A stretch of 64,000 nt of DNA from Streptomyces sp. AM 2-1-1. GTDB lineage: Bacteria > Actinomycetota > Actinomycetes > Streptomycetales > Streptomycetaceae. The stretch spans positions 4,792,501 through 4,856,500 of the forward strand of contig NZ_CP119147.1 in assembly GCF_029167645.1 (NCBI RefSeq), read 5' to 3'. The notes beneath the pieces are model-generated. The model saw only the letters and a program-made list of their open reading frames with translations, did no database searches and was not told the DNA's origin. A program made the translations under genes and the position numbers. Below, one piece after another: positions 28,033 to 37,584 of the stretch; the stretch's first letter is position 1, and each line of letters begins with the position of its first letter.

Positions 28033-31000
28033 TCACACCCACGTCCGGGGGCGGAAGCGGTTGGCCCGCTCCACCAGTTCGATCCTCTCGTCGCCCTGCT
28101 GGGCGAGTCGGGCGAGCATCCGGTACGAGCCTTCCAGGCCGAGCCGGAGCCCCCGCTCGTCCAGCTCGCTGCCGAGCAGCTTCCGTGTGCCCCCCGGCCC
28201 GGAGGCCGCCGGGCCCGCGGACGCGCCGGCGGGTCCCGTGGAGAGTACCCAGTCCAGCGCGGTCCCCAGCACCTCGGTCGAAAGCCGCTCGCGCCTCACC
28301 GCGTCGAGCCCCAGCCCCGCCAGCGCCGTGATCTGGTCCGACGCGGCGGCCAGGTCAGCGGCGAGCGGCTCTCCCGGGTCGCGCCCGCGCAACCGCGCGC
28401 GGACCGAGGCGACCCGGGCGGCCGTGAAGTGGATCGACGCGGCGGGCACCGACTCCAGCGTCAGTACGGCGCCCGTCCGGTCCCCGGCGGCGAAGCGCAC
28501 CCGGGCGAGCCCGAACGCGGCGCTGACGAAACTCGGATCGGTGATCCAGACGAGGTGGTAGTAGTCGGCGGCATTGTCCAGTTGCCCCAGGACCTCGGCG
28601 CAGATCCCGAGGGCCAGCTTGGGTGCGGTCTCGCCCGGGAACGCGTCGTAGACGGCGTCGAAGGAGAGCGCCGCCCGCTCGCGGTCGCCGGTCACCAGGG
28701 AGACGACTCCCCGGTACCAGACGACCCGCCAGTCGTCCGGGTACCGGGACTCCAGCTCACCCAGCACGTGCGAGGCCGCGAGGTACTCCTCCAGCTCCAG
28801 CAGGGCGCGCAGTTCGCGCAGCCTGGTCTCCGGCGAAGGGGCCGGGACGGTACGCAGCGCACCGATCAGCTCCTGGGGGGCGGCCGCCATCAGCCCGGCG
28901 AGGAACCCGGCGTTGGGGTCGCTCGCGTCGACACGGGGCACCGGCAGCGCGAGCGCGGTGGCACCGGGGTCGAGGCCGTCGAGGTACCGGCCGGGGCCGG
29001 CCGTCGGCGCACCCGCTCCGGACGGCGGGACCGCGACGCCGGCCGCCGGGCGCGGAGCCGGGACGGGGGCCACCGGCTGCGGCGGCCCGTACGGAAGGAC
29101 CCCGCCGGCCGCCGGGGTGCCGCCGGCCGGGGTCGCGCCGACCGGGCCGCCGGTGGGACCGCCGGCCCACGTGCGGCCCGCCGCAGGGCTCGCGTGGGTG
29201 GGCGGAGCCGCCAACGCGGCCTCCGAGGGCGGGTATCCCCCCGGCGGGTGACCGGCCGCCGGGTGACCGCCGGGCTGGTATCCGCCGGCCGGCTGGAGGG
29301 CGGGCGGCTGACCAGCGTGCGGCTGGGCACCGGCCTGCTGACCGGCCGCCTGCTGACCGGCGGCCTGCTGACCGGCGGCCTGCTGGACGGCCGGAGCGTA
29401 TCCGGTGGCCTGGGGTGCGGGAGGCACGTACCCGGCGGGCGGCGGCCCCACCGCTCCGGTCCGCGCCGGGGGGACGCTGCCGTACGGGCCGGAGCCCACC
29501 GGCAGCGCCGCCGCCACCGACGGGGCCGCCGCGCCCGGCGCCACGGACCCCGCGGCGGCCTTACGGCGCCGCTTCGGGCGACGCGGCACCGGGGCGGACC
29601 GGCCGCCCAGGAGTGACACGTCCCCGGTCAGCTCGGCGAACAACTCCGTTTCCGTCACGCGCAGTTCCGGTCCGAAGAGGGTGGAGAGCGCGGGACGCGG
29701 GCGCCCCGACTGGAGTGAGACGACCTCCCGCAGCACCCCCGTCAGCTGCTCGGCCATCTCCTGGGCCGACGCGAAGCGACGCGACGGATCGGGGTCGGTG
29801 GCGCGGACCAGCAGCCGGTAGAAGGACTCGTAGGTCCGGAACACCTCGATGTTCTCGGGATCCGGCAGCGAGTCGACGAAGACGTTGGTGTACCCCTGGA
29901 AATCGAAGGTGAGGACCGCGAGGGTCCGCGCCACCGTGTACAGGTCGGAGGCGACGGACGGGCCGACCTCCCCGACCTCGGGGGCCTGGTACCCCACGGT
30001 GCCGTAGATCGCCGACTCCTCGTCGTCCATCCGGCGCACCGCGCCCATGTCGATCAGCTTGAGTTCGTTCTCCGTCTGGATGGCGTTGTCGACCTTGAAG
30101 TCGCAGTAGAGGAGATGGCGGCTGTGCAGGTGGCCGAGGGCCTCCAGCGCCTCGATCCCGTAGGCGCACGCCTGCTCGACCGGGAGCGGATCGCGCCTCC
30201 CGGACGGGGTGCGGCGGTCGTTGGCGATCTCCTTGAGCGACTTGCCGCCGACGTACTCCATCACGATGTAGCCGTCCAGCGAGCCCGTCCGCGGGTCGAG
30301 GTGCTCGACGAAGTTGTAGATGCGGACGATGTTGGAGTGCTCGATCTCCGCGAGGAAGCGACGCTCCGAGATGGCCGCCTCCATGGCGTCCTGGTCGCCG
30401 GTGTCGAGCAGCCCCTTGAGGACCACCCAGCGGTCCGCGACGGCCCGGTCCACCGCGAGGTAGACCCAGCCGAGCCCGCCGTGCGCCAGACAGCCCGTCA
30501 CTTCGTACTGCCCGTGCACCACGTCACCGCCGCGCAGCTTCGGTACGAAGGAGTACGGATGGCCGCACTTGGTGCAGAACCCCTCGGTGCGGCCGGGCCG
30601 TTCGCCGCGTGCCCGGCCCACCGGCGCGCCGCAGTCGGAACGGGAGCAGAACCGCTTGCGCTCGGGGACCTCGGGGTTCGCCATCACGGCCGTACGCGGA
30701 TCGGGGCGCGCCACCTCCGGGACCTGCACCAGGCCCGCGCCCAGCCGCCCCCGGGCGGAGGCGCCCGTCGACGCGCCCGAGGCCCGCACCGACACGGACG
30801 GCACGGAACCGGCCCCGCCCGAGAGCGCGCGCGAGAGGCGGCCCGAGACGGACCGCCGCGAGGTCGACGAACGCGAGGACACGCGCGCGGAGGCCCGGGA
30901 GCCGCCGCTCGCCGGAGCGGAACCGGTGCCGCGCACCGCACCCGCGATCCCGGTGGGCGGCGAGGCGACCATGCCGGTGGGGGAGACGACGGGGGCCAGA

Positions 31001-31083
31001 CCGCAGGTGTCGCAGTACAGCTCGCCGTCGCCCATGTCCTCGTACGCGCCCGTGCACGTGGGGCGCTGGCACCCGGTACTCAT
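28033..31083 (-). CDS. pknG: PknG-like serine/threonine protein kinase
   Basis: A 1016-residue cytoplasmic kinase with the PknG layout. A Cys4 unit lies at residues 5-28. A second, rubredoxin-like Cys4 site lies around 140-175 (CSRSDCG, then CTKCGHPY). The kinase domain spans about 180-455 (GCLAHGGLGWVYLA, VVLKGL, LLYCDFKVDN, KLIDMGAVRRM, YGTVGYQAPEV). As in PknG, the catalytic loop lacks the usual HRD (YCD here) and DFG is replaced (DMG). A long Pro/Ala/Gly-rich linker with QQAAG repeats leads to a TPR-rich C-terminal 300 residues. ATG 31083 follows AAGGGGGGAC and overlaps the upstream gene's stop. In mycobacteria PknG with GlnX/GlnH senses amino acids and controls the TCA cycle. Confidence 0.9.
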   Translation of the reverse strand: MSTGCQRPTCTGAYEDMGDGELYCDTCGLAPVVSPTGMVASPPTGIAGAVRGTGSAPASGGSRASARVSSRSSTSRRSVSGRLSRALSGGAGSVPSVSVRASGASTGASARGRLGAGLVQVPEVARPDPRTAVMANPEVPERKRFCSRSDCGAPVGRARGERPGRTEGFCTKCGHPYSFVPKLRGGDVVHGQYEVTGCLAHGGLGWVYLAVDRAVADRWVVLKGLLDTGDQDAMEAAISERRFLAEIEHSNIVRIYNFVEHLDPRTGSLDGYIVMEYVGGKSLKEIANDRRTPSGRRDPLPVEQACAYGIEALEALGHLHSRHLLYCDFKVDNAIQTENELKLIDMGAVRRMDDEESAIYGTVGYQAPEVGEVGPSVASDLYTVARTLAVLTFDFQGYTNVFVDSLPDPENIEVFRTYESFYRLLVRATDPDPSRRFASAQEMAEQLTGVLREVVSLQSGRPRPALSTLFGPELRVTETELFAELTGDVSLLGGRSAPVPRRPKRRRKAAAGSVAPGAAAPSVAAALPVGSGPYGSVPPARTGAVGPPPAGYVPPAPQATGYAPAVQQAAGQQAAGQQAAGQQAGAQPHAGQPPALQPAGGYQPGGHPAAGHPPGGYPPSEAALAAPPTHASPAAGRTWAGGPTGGPVGATPAGGTPAAGGVLPYGPPQPVAPVPAPRPAAGVAVPPSGAGAPTAGPGRYLDGLDPGATALALPVPRVDASDPNAGFLAGLMAAAPQELIGALRTVPAPSPETRLRELRALLELEEYLAASHVLGELESRYPDDWRVVWYRGVVSLVTGDRERAALSFDAVYDAFPGETAPKLALGICAEVLGQLDNAADYYHLVWITDPSFVSAAFGLARVRFAAGDRTGAVLTLESVPAASIHFTAARVASVRARLRGRDPGEPLAADLAAASDQITALAGLGLDAVRRERLSTEVLGTALDWVLSTGPAGASAGPAASGPGGTRKLLGSELDERGLRLGLEGSYRMLARLAQQGDERIELVERANRFRPRTWV

Positions 31084-32426
31084 CGTGTCCCCCCTTGGTC
31101 CTGCCGCCGGTCCTCGGGTGAGGACGGCCCGTTCGGCGCCATCATCTCGGCAGCCGTGTGCTGGTAGCGCAGCACCGCCTGGCCGGCGACCCGCAGGTCG
31201 CAGGGGGCGCTCCACAGCATCCGGCGGGCCGCGTCGTACCGCTCGATCAGCAGCGGGTCCTCCGCCAGCCCGTGCCGCGCCACCTTCGCGCGGTAGGCGT
31301 CGAGCCGCCCCCGCAGCTCCGCCCGCACGGCGAGCGGCGCGGTGACCGAGGTCAGCGACTCGCGGGCGCGCAGCAACTCCTCCCCGGCCTCCCGCTCCAA
31401 CTGCTCCAACAGCGGCGGGAGCCGGTGCCAGCGGCCGTGCCTGCGGTGCTCGGACGCGGCGGCCAGCCGCTCCTGGAGCGCGGTCGGCGGCCCGCTGACG
31501 GCGGGCACCTCCGAGGCGGCGATCTTCGCCAGCACCTCGCCCCGGGCGGCCCGCGCCTCGGTCAGGGTGCGGTCCGCCCGGGACAGCACGTCCCGCAGCC
31601 GCGCGAGCCGCTGTTCGGCGTCCTGCCGGACGGCGAGGACCGCCTCGATCTCCCGCCGCACCTCCTCCAACGCGCGGGCGGCGCGGTCGTACCGCGCGGT
31701 GTCCGCGCGCCCGCCGCCCGGCGCGGCACTTCCGGACCCCGGCAGCCAGAACGCCAGCGGGTCGGCGATCACCTGGGCCCGCAGCCCGGCGAGTTCGCGG
31801 GTGATCGACTCCAGGTCGTCACCGGACGGGTGCTCGCCCGGCCGGACCCCGACGGAGTGCGCCAGCGAGCGGGTGCGGTGGAGTTCCGCGGCGAGCAGGT
31901 CGATCCGGGCGGGAAGCGCCGACCAGACCGAGTCCGAGGCCACCACCATGTCCAGCGCACGCGCGTACAGCGTGTTCATCCGGCCGACCAGCTCCTCCAG
32001 CGAGAAGCACTCGGCGAGCCGGGCCGGGCCGGCGACCGAGGGGTCGGGGGGCACGGCGCCGTTGGCCACGGTGACCTCCCGGCCGCGGAGCAGTCCGGTG
32101 AGAGCCCTCAGGTCGTCCCGATCGGGGTGACGCCGGCGCGCCCGTACCGCGCGCGCCTTCGCGAGCGCGTCGGCGTACGCGTCGAAGTACCCCCAGAGCA
32201 GGGTGATCGACCGCTCGGTGGTGGCCCAGCGCTCCTTGGTCACCCCGGACAGGTCGGCGCCCTCCAGGAGGCGTCGCCCCGCGTGGTCCTGCAGGGCGAG
32301 GAGCGAGGTCTCGATCGCCTCGTGCTCCGCACCGAGCCGGGCCAGCGCGTGGTCCACCTCGTCCCGGTCCATGACCGGTCCCGGGGGCCTCCCCGCGTAG
32401 CTGGGGAAGGGTCCCGCGACGCCCAT
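31080..32426 (-). CDS. Coiled-coil hypothetical protein of the PknG cluster
   Basis: A 448-residue protein, almost entirely helical, with heptad-like stretches (ALARLGAEHEAIETSLLALQ, RAARALEEVRREIEAVLAVR, DAEQRLARLRDVLSRADRTL). There is no signal peptide, membrane helix or catalytic motif. ATG 32426 follows GGAGAGGTG. Its stop overlaps the kinase start by ATGA, so it is translationally coupled to the PknG-like kinase, which suggests a subunit, scaffold or substrate. I do not recognise it outside this type of cluster. Confidence 0.8.
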   Translation of the reverse strand: MGVAGPFPSYAGRPPGPVMDRDEVDHALARLGAEHEAIETSLLALQDHAGRRLLEGADLSGVTKERWATTERSITLLWGYFDAYADALAKARAVRARRRHPDRDDLRALTGLLRGREVTVANGAVPPDPSVAGPARLAECFSLEELVGRMNTLYARALDMVVASDSVWSALPARIDLLAAELHRTRSLAHSVGVRPGEHPSGDDLESITRELAGLRAQVIADPLAFWLPGSGSAAPGGGRADTARYDRAARALEEVRREIEAVLAVRQDAEQRLARLRDVLSRADRTLTEARAARGEVLAKIAASEVPAVSGPPTALQERLAAASEHRRHGRWHRLPPLLEQLEREAGEELLRARESLTSVTAPLAVRAELRGRLDAYRAKVARHGLAEDPLLIERYDAARRMLWSAPCDLRVAGQAVLRYQHTAAEMMAPNGPSSPEDRRQDQGGTR

Positions 32427-32471
32427 CGCTCACCTCTCCGCTCTCCCCGCCGGCCCGGTGGCCGGGCGGGA

Positions 32472-33497
32472 TCAGTTGCTCCGGTACGCCGGCACCGGGG
32501 GCGCCGTGATGCCGGGCAGCCCGGCCTCCAGCCAGGTCCGGTACGACCGCATCCACGGGCTCTCCGCGCCGCCCGCGCGGTAGTCCGCCAGCACCTGGTT
32601 GACCCGGGCCACCAGGTCGTCGGAGCCGAGCTTGGCGGCGACGCCGTAGTACTCCGTCGTGAACGGGCCTCCCTTGAGCTCCACCGTCGGGTCCTGGGCC
32701 ACCTGGCCCGCCGCCAGCGCGTTGTCCGTCACCACGGCGTCCACCTCACCGAGCTGGAGCCGCACCAGGCAGTCGAGCTGGCTGGGGACGGTCAGCTGGT
32801 CCTCGTCCCCGGCGGTGCCGTCGTGCGGGTCCTCGAAGACCGCGCCGAAGGACTGCTTCCTCAGCGCTTCGTACGCCGTGGAGCCCTCGGCGGTGCAGAC
32901 GCGCTTCCCGCGCAGCGAGGCGTTGTACCCGGATATGTCCGAGGCCACCGGGGCGAGCACCTGCTGGCCCGCCTGGAAGTACGCGGTGGAGAAGTCCACC
33001 TGCTCCAGCCGCGCGCAGTTGATCGTCATCGTCCGCACCACGACGTCGACCCGGCCGCTCTCCAGCGCGGAGATCCGCTGGCTGGTCGGAATGGCGCGGA
33101 AGACCACCTGGGAGGAGTCGCCGAGGATGTCCTTCGCGAGGGCCCGGACCAGGTCGATGTCGAACCCCTCCAGCTGCCCGGTCGCCGGATTGCGGTAGCC
33201 CCAGCGGTAGCTGTTCTGGTCGACGCCGGCGATGAGCTTGCCGCGCTCCTTGATCCGCTCGACCCCCGGCCCGTCCGCCCGCGAGGGGCGCAGGCTCGCC
33301 TCCGGCCGGGTGCAGGTGTCGGCGCGCACCTGGGTCGCCGCGGCCGTACCCGGTCCGGAACCGCCGGCGAGGGCGCCGGGGGTTCGGTGTGTCAGCGGCA
33401 GCAGGGCGAACAGGGCCGTGAGCGCGCAGGCGACGGCCATGGCCGCCACCCCGCCCCAGCCGCGCAGCCTGCCCCCGGCGGTCCGTGCCCGTGCCAT
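32472..33497 (-). CDS. GlnH-like amino-acid-binding protein, membrane-anchored
   Basis: A 341-residue periplasmic-type binding protein of the SBP_bac_3 family (polar amino acids). The N-terminus is a basic stretch plus one hydrophobic helix (AAMAVACALTALFALLPL); AVAC could be a weak lipobox, otherwise it is an uncleaved anchor. The binding domain has LIAGVDQNSYRWGYRNPATG, LEGFDIDLVRALAK, SQRISALESGRVDVVV, VDFSTAYFQAGQQVL and LQLGEVDAVVTDNAL. No ABC permease or ATPase gene is adjacent. Its neighbours are GlnX-like and PknG-like genes, so it more likely acts as an amino-acid sensor, like mycobacterial GlnH. ATG 33497 follows GGAAGGGGGAG. Confidence 0.88.
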   Translation of the reverse strand: MARARTAGGRLRGWGGVAAMAVACALTALFALLPLTHRTPGALAGGSGPGTAAATQVRADTCTRPEASLRPSRADGPGVERIKERGKLIAGVDQNSYRWGYRNPATGQLEGFDIDLVRALAKDILGDSSQVVFRAIPTSQRISALESGRVDVVVRTMTINCARLEQVDFSTAYFQAGQQVLAPVASDISGYNASLRGKRVCTAEGSTAYEALRKQSFGAVFEDPHDGTAGDEDQLTVPSQLDCLVRLQLGEVDAVVTDNALAAGQVAQDPTVELKGGPFTTEYYGVAAKLGSDDLVARVNQVLADYRAGGAESPWMRSYRTWLEAGLPGITAPPVPAYRSN

Positions 33498-33544
33498 CGC
33501 TCCCCCTTCCACCGCTCCCGACTCCCTCACCGGCTCTCCCTCGC

Positions 33545-34924
33545 TCACCGGTACTCCCCGAGTCTCCGGCCGATCCCCAGGATCGCGGCGACCGATCCGA
33601 GCAGTGCCAGGACCCCCGCCCCGACCGGCAGCCCGTCCAGCGCGCCGCGGCCCTTTCCGGCCGCCGCGTCGAACTCCTCCTGCTCGTGGGCGAGGGCCGT
33701 CTCCAGCGCCGCGTCCACCTTCGAGAAGCACTCGCCCGTGGAACCCTTCTCGCCGATGACCAGGCCGAGGGCGCCCTCGTAGTCACCGCTGTCGTCGGTC
33801 TTCCTGGCCTCGGTGTGACGCTTCTGCCACTCCGTCGCGCTCTTGACGGCCGTCTCCACCGGGGCACTCCCGAGGTCGTCGTCCGCCAGCCGCCCCGCCT
33901 CGGCCAGCCCCTTGTCGAGCACGGCCATGTCCGCCGTGTAGTCGCTCTGGTACTGGTCGGCGGAGCCGTCCTCGGTGAGCACCGCACCCCGGGCGACCAG
34001 GGTGAGGTTCTCGTTGGCGCGCGCCTTGAGGGAGGCGATCCGCGCGTCGTTCAGCACGTCGAGGGAGGCCTGGCCGTTCTCCATGGCGCTGCGCAGCTCG
34101 GTCCTGGCCAGGGTCTGGCCGACGGCGAGCCACACCAGCACGGCCGCGGTCGCGGCGGTCGCGGCGAGCATCCCGCGGTTGAACACCCGGTGGGTGCGGC
34201 GGTAGTCGCGCCGCTGGGCCCAGGCGAGCACGGCCAGGGCCACGATCCCGGCGGCGAGGGCGACCAGCGGCCACTGCCGGGCGTCGTGCTGGTCGGCGTC
34301 GAGCCGGCCGGTCTCCGCCGTGTACAACCGCTCCGCGGCGGGGAGGAGTTCGCCGCTCATCTTCTGGTTGGCGTACCGGAGGTAGGCGCCGCCCAGCGGG
34401 AGCCCGAGGCGGTTGTTGGCGCGGGCCCGCTCGACCAGACCGGTGTACACCGGAAGGAGTTCGTTCATCGTGCGGATCTCGCGGCCCGAGGAGGTGGTGG
34501 CCTCGGTGTTCGCCGCCGCCCGCACGAGGAGCCGGGAGGCGTTCTCGATGTCCTTCTCGTACTGGGTGAGGACGCTCGCGGGCTCCTGCGTGCCCGCGAG
34601 GAAGCCGCTCGCCGCCATCGTGTCCGCGTCGGCGAGCGAGCGGTAGATGGCCGCCGCGTCCGCGCTCAGCGGCTGACTGCGGCTCACCACGTCGTCGGCG
34701 GCCGCCGCCCGCCCGGCGACCTCCAGGGCGGTCGCCGCCCCGAACACCGCGACGAGCAGGGCGAGTACGGCTCCGACGAGCCGCAGCCTCCCCGGCTCGG
34801 TCGTCGCGGTGTCGCGCAGCCGCCCCGCCAGCGCGGACGCCGTCCGCCGCCGCTGGGCGGGCACGCCGGGCACCGGCGCCGCTGTGCGCCGCTGCGGCGA
34901 ACCCCCGATCGGCGGGTGTGTCAC
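33545..34924 (-). CDS. GlnX-like four-helix transmembrane sensor protein
   Basis: A 459-residue membrane protein. Hydrophobic helices lie near residues 44-66, 200-217, 232-250 and 440-455. Two extracytoplasmic helical regions of about 130 and 190 residues lie between them (AAAIYRSLADADTMAASGFL, then RTELRSAMENGQASLDVLND), like chemoreceptor sensory bundles. This is the layout of GlnX, which passes the GlnH signal across the membrane to PknG in mycobacteria. GTG 34924 is preferred because GAGGGGGA stands upstream; another GTG lies 18 nt further up. It is the first gene of the minus-strand cluster and has a marked inverted repeat upstream. Confidence 0.82.
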   Translation of the reverse strand: MTHPPIGGSPQRRTAAPVPGVPAQRRRTASALAGRLRDTATTEPGRLRLVGAVLALLVAVFGAATALEVAGRAAAADDVVSRSQPLSADAAAIYRSLADADTMAASGFLAGTQEPASVLTQYEKDIENASRLLVRAAANTEATTSSGREIRTMNELLPVYTGLVERARANNRLGLPLGGAYLRYANQKMSGELLPAAERLYTAETGRLDADQHDARQWPLVALAAGIVALAVLAWAQRRDYRRTHRVFNRGMLAATAATAAVLVWLAVGQTLARTELRSAMENGQASLDVLNDARIASLKARANENLTLVARGAVLTEDGSADQYQSDYTADMAVLDKGLAEAGRLADDDLGSAPVETAVKSATEWQKRHTEARKTDDSGDYEGALGLVIGEKGSTGECFSKVDAALETALAHEQEEFDAAAGKGRGALDGLPVGAGVLALLGSVAAILGIGRRLGEYR

Positions 34925-35280
34925 GACTTCCCCCTCGGTCACTGACGGCGTCCCCCGACCGATCGGAGGGCGGACGCCCGGCCTGAAGTATGGCCGCAGC
35001 GACCGGCAACCACCAGGAATACCCGGTTGTCGCACGGCGCTCGCGGCACATACGGGAAGCTTCGCCCTTCGGGAGGGGCTCCGGGGTGGGTGGCACCGGT
35101 GCCCCGGCCCCCGCCCCCCGCAGCCACCCCGTACCGGATCCGCTCCCCGCTGAGAACACGTACGGGACATCTGATCGGTTCCCGTACGCAAGGGGTGTTC
35201 CGTGCCGTCGGAGTACGGGAGTTGACAGGTTGACGGCCGGGGGCGGCCCCGTCGGGTCCCGGGCGCGGACCGGGCGGCCC
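34925..35280. other. Upstream region of the glnX-pknG cluster
   Basis: Presumed promoter region of the signalling cluster and tail of the sugar operon. The only structure noticed is the inverted repeat at 35154-35200 and a further half-site GTACGGGA at 35213-35220. No gene is supported. Confidence 0.5.
35154..35200. promoter_or_regulatory. Inverted repeat upstream of glnX
   Basis: Nine-base arms CGTACGGGA (35159-35167) and TCCCGTACG (35180-35188) are separated by 12 nt, with outer arms GAACAC (35154-35159) and GTGTTC (35195-35200). It may be an operator for the cluster promoter or a terminator of the sugar operon. The outer arms are not equally spaced, so they may be separate. Confidence 0.45.
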
Positions 35281-36321
35281 TCAGCAGTACCGCGCGCGCA
35301 GTCTGACGTGCGCCCCGGGAGCCGCCCCGACATGGTCCAGGCCCAGCAACGCCGCCCCCAGGACAGGAGGTTGGGACACCACCCGGATCTGCGCCCGGGG
35401 CGCCCGGGCCGCGAGCAGCCGCGCGATCCGGCTGTCCAGATCCGGGTGGCGCGCCGCCAGGACGCTCCCTCCGAGAATCACCGGAACGTGCGCGTCCAGA
35501 AGCCCGAGCCGGCCCAGTGCCACCGAGGCCATCGCGACGACCTCCTCGGCGAGCCGGTCCACCAGCGCCCGCGCCACCGGGTCACCGGCCGCGCCCGTCG
35601 AGAAGAGCACCGGGGTCAGCTCGTGCCGGCGCGCGTACGGGATGTGCTCCCGGTGCAGCGCCTCGATCAGCTCGTACATCGAACCGAGCCCGAAATGCGC
35701 CGGCAGCGCCCGGGCCAGCGCGGTCGGCTCGCCCCGGCCGTCCTCGGCGCGGGCGGCGAACCACAGCGCCTCCTCGGCGAGCCCCGAACCGCCGCCCCAG
35801 TCCCCGGACATCCGGCCGATCGCCGGAAAGCGGGCGGTGCGGCCGTCCGGGAGCATGCCGACGCAGTTGATCCCGGCGCCGCAGACCACGGCGACGCCCC
35901 GGGGCTCGTCCACCCCCGCGCGCAGGACGGCGAAGGTGTCGTTGCGCACCTCGACCGTGTGCCCCCAGCCGCGTGTGAGCAGCGCGGCCGTCAACTCCTC
36001 CTCCTCGACGGGAAGATCGGCGTTGGCGAGACAGGCCGAGACGTGCGCGACCGGCGCGACCGGCTCCCCGGCCGAGGCGAACGCCCCCTCCACGGCGGCG
36101 GCGAGCACGTCCAGAGCGGCCGGGATCCCGACCACCGGCGGCTGGAAGCCACCGCCCCGGCCGGTCCCGAGCACGGTGCCGTCCGCGCCGATCAGCGCCA
36201 CGTCGGTCTTGCTGTTGCCCGCGTCGACGGCGAGGATCCGGCCCGGCCCGGCGGCGGCTCTCCCGCCCGCTCCGACGCCGGGGAGCAGGTCCGTGCCGGC
36301 CGTGGGGACCGAAGCGTTCAC
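35281..36321 (-). CDS. BadF/BadG-type N-acetylglucosamine kinase family protein
   Basis: A 346-residue ASKHA-fold sugar kinase. It has the phosphate-1 motif ILAVDAGNSKTDVALIGADG, a substrate region GRGGGFQPPV, VEVRNDTFAVL, the adenosine-side motif VAVVCGAGINCVGM, GRMSGDWGGGSGLAEEAL and VPVILGGSVLAARH. The family includes GlcNAc kinases and related amino- or hexose kinases. GTG 36321 overlaps the upstream glycosidase stop (GTGA), so the two are coupled. It is the last gene of the sugar operon and probably phosphorylates the imported sugar or its hydrolysis product. Confidence 0.85.
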   Translation of the reverse strand: MNASVPTAGTDLLPGVGAGGRAAAGPGRILAVDAGNSKTDVALIGADGTVLGTGRGGGFQPPVVGIPAALDVLAAAVEGAFASAGEPVAPVAHVSACLANADLPVEEEELTAALLTRGWGHTVEVRNDTFAVLRAGVDEPRGVAVVCGAGINCVGMLPDGRTARFPAIGRMSGDWGGGSGLAEEALWFAARAEDGRGEPTALARALPAHFGLGSMYELIEALHREHIPYARRHELTPVLFSTGAAGDPVARALVDRLAEEVVAMASVALGRLGLLDAHVPVILGGSVLAARHPDLDSRIARLLAARAPRAQIRVVSQPPVLGAALLGLDHVGAAPGAHVRLRARYC

Positions 36322-37583
36322 GCCCACGCGAGGTGCTCCCGGTTGTGCGCGATCAGCCGGTCCGTGAGGCCCTCGGCGTACTCGTACTGGCCGATCAGCG
36401 GGTGGGCGAGCAGGGCCTTGAAGACCCGGTCCCGGCCGCCGTGCAGCGCCGCCCGCAGCGCCAGGTCCTCGTACGCGGTCACCTGCGCGATCAGCCCGGC
36501 GTACAGGGGGTCCAGTGCCGGTACGGCGAGCGGCACGGCGCCCGAGCCGTCGACCCGGGCCTGGGTCTCGATGACCGCGTCGTCGGGGAGGAACGGCAGG
36601 GTGCCGTTGTTGTGGGTGTTGACCACCTGCACGGTGGAGCCGCCCCCGCCGAGCAGCGAGGACGCGAGGTCCACCGCCGCCTCGGAGTAGAAGGCGCCGC
36701 CGCGCTTGGCGAGCAGTGCGGGCTTCTCGTCGAGGGCCGGGTCGCCGTACATGGCGAGCAGTTCCTTCTCCATCGCGGCGACCTCCGCGGCCCGGGACGG
36801 CTTGGTGCCGAGCTCCCGGACGACCTCGTCGTGCGCGTAGAAGTACCGCAGGTAGTAGGAGGGGACCACGCCCAGCCGGTCCACGATCTCGCGCGGCAGG
36901 TGCAGGTCGGCGGCGATCGACGCGCCGTGTTCCGCCAGCAGCCGCGGCAGGACGTCCTCGCCCCGCGGGCCCCCGAGACGGACGCCCAGCTCCCAGGAGA
37001 GGTGGTTCAGGCCGACGTGGTCGAGGTGCACCTCGGTGGGGGACACCCCCAGCAGGGCCGCGAACTTGCGCTGGAAGCCGATGGCCACGTTGCAGAGGCC
37101 GACCGCCTTGTGCCCGGCCTGGAGCAGCGCCCGGGTGACGATGCCCACCGGGTTGGTGAAGTCGATGATCCAGGCGTCCGGGTTGGTGCGGCGGACCCGC
37201 TCGGCGATGTCCAGCACCACCGGTACGGTGCGCAGCGCCTTGGCGAGGCCGCCGGCGCCGGTGGTCTCCTGGCCGACGCAGCCGCACTCCAGTGGCCAGG
37301 TCTCGTCCTGGTTGCGGGCGGCCTGTCCGCCGACGCGCAGCTGGAGCAGGACCGCGTCGGCGCCGTCCACCCCGGCGTCCAGGTCACCGGTGGTGGTGAT
37401 GGTCCCGGGGTGGCCCTGCTTGGCGAAGATCCGCCGGGCGAGTCCGCCCACGAGGTCGAGGCGGTCGGCCGCCGGGTCGACGAGGACGAGCTCCTCGATC
37501 GGCAGGGTGCTGTGCAGACGGGCGAACCCGTCGATCAGTTCGGGGGTGTAGGTGGACCCGCCACCCACTACAGCGAGCTTCAT
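36318..37583 (-). CDS. GH4 family 6-phospho-beta-glucosidase-like enzyme
   Basis: A 421-residue NAD-dependent glycosidase. It has the Rossmann start MKLAVVGGGSTYTPELIDGF, GADAVLLQLRVGGQAARNQDE, the motif IIDFTNPVGIVT, the metal/catalytic Cys region GLCNVAIGFQRKF, DHVGLNHLSWELG and NTHNNGTLPFLPDDAVIE. GH4 enzymes use NAD+, Mn2+ and a redox-elimination mechanism, often on 6-phosphorylated disaccharides. Its partners here are an ABC importer and a kinase rather than a PTS, so the true substrate state is open. It lies 1 nt after the upstream permease stop. Confidence 0.92.
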   Translation of the reverse strand: MKLAVVGGGSTYTPELIDGFARLHSTLPIEELVLVDPAADRLDLVGGLARRIFAKQGHPGTITTTGDLDAGVDGADAVLLQLRVGGQAARNQDETWPLECGCVGQETTGAGGLAKALRTVPVVLDIAERVRRTNPDAWIIDFTNPVGIVTRALLQAGHKAVGLCNVAIGFQRKFAALLGVSPTEVHLDHVGLNHLSWELGVRLGGPRGEDVLPRLLAEHGASIAADLHLPREIVDRLGVVPSYYLRYFYAHDEVVRELGTKPSRAAEVAAMEKELLAMYGDPALDEKPALLAKRGGAFYSEAAVDLASSLLGGGGSTVQVVNTHNNGTLPFLPDDAVIETQARVDGSGAVPLAVPALDPLYAGLIAQVTAYEDLALRAALHGGRDRVFKALLAHPLIGQYEYAEGLTDRLIAHNREHLAWA

Positions 37584-37584
37584 G

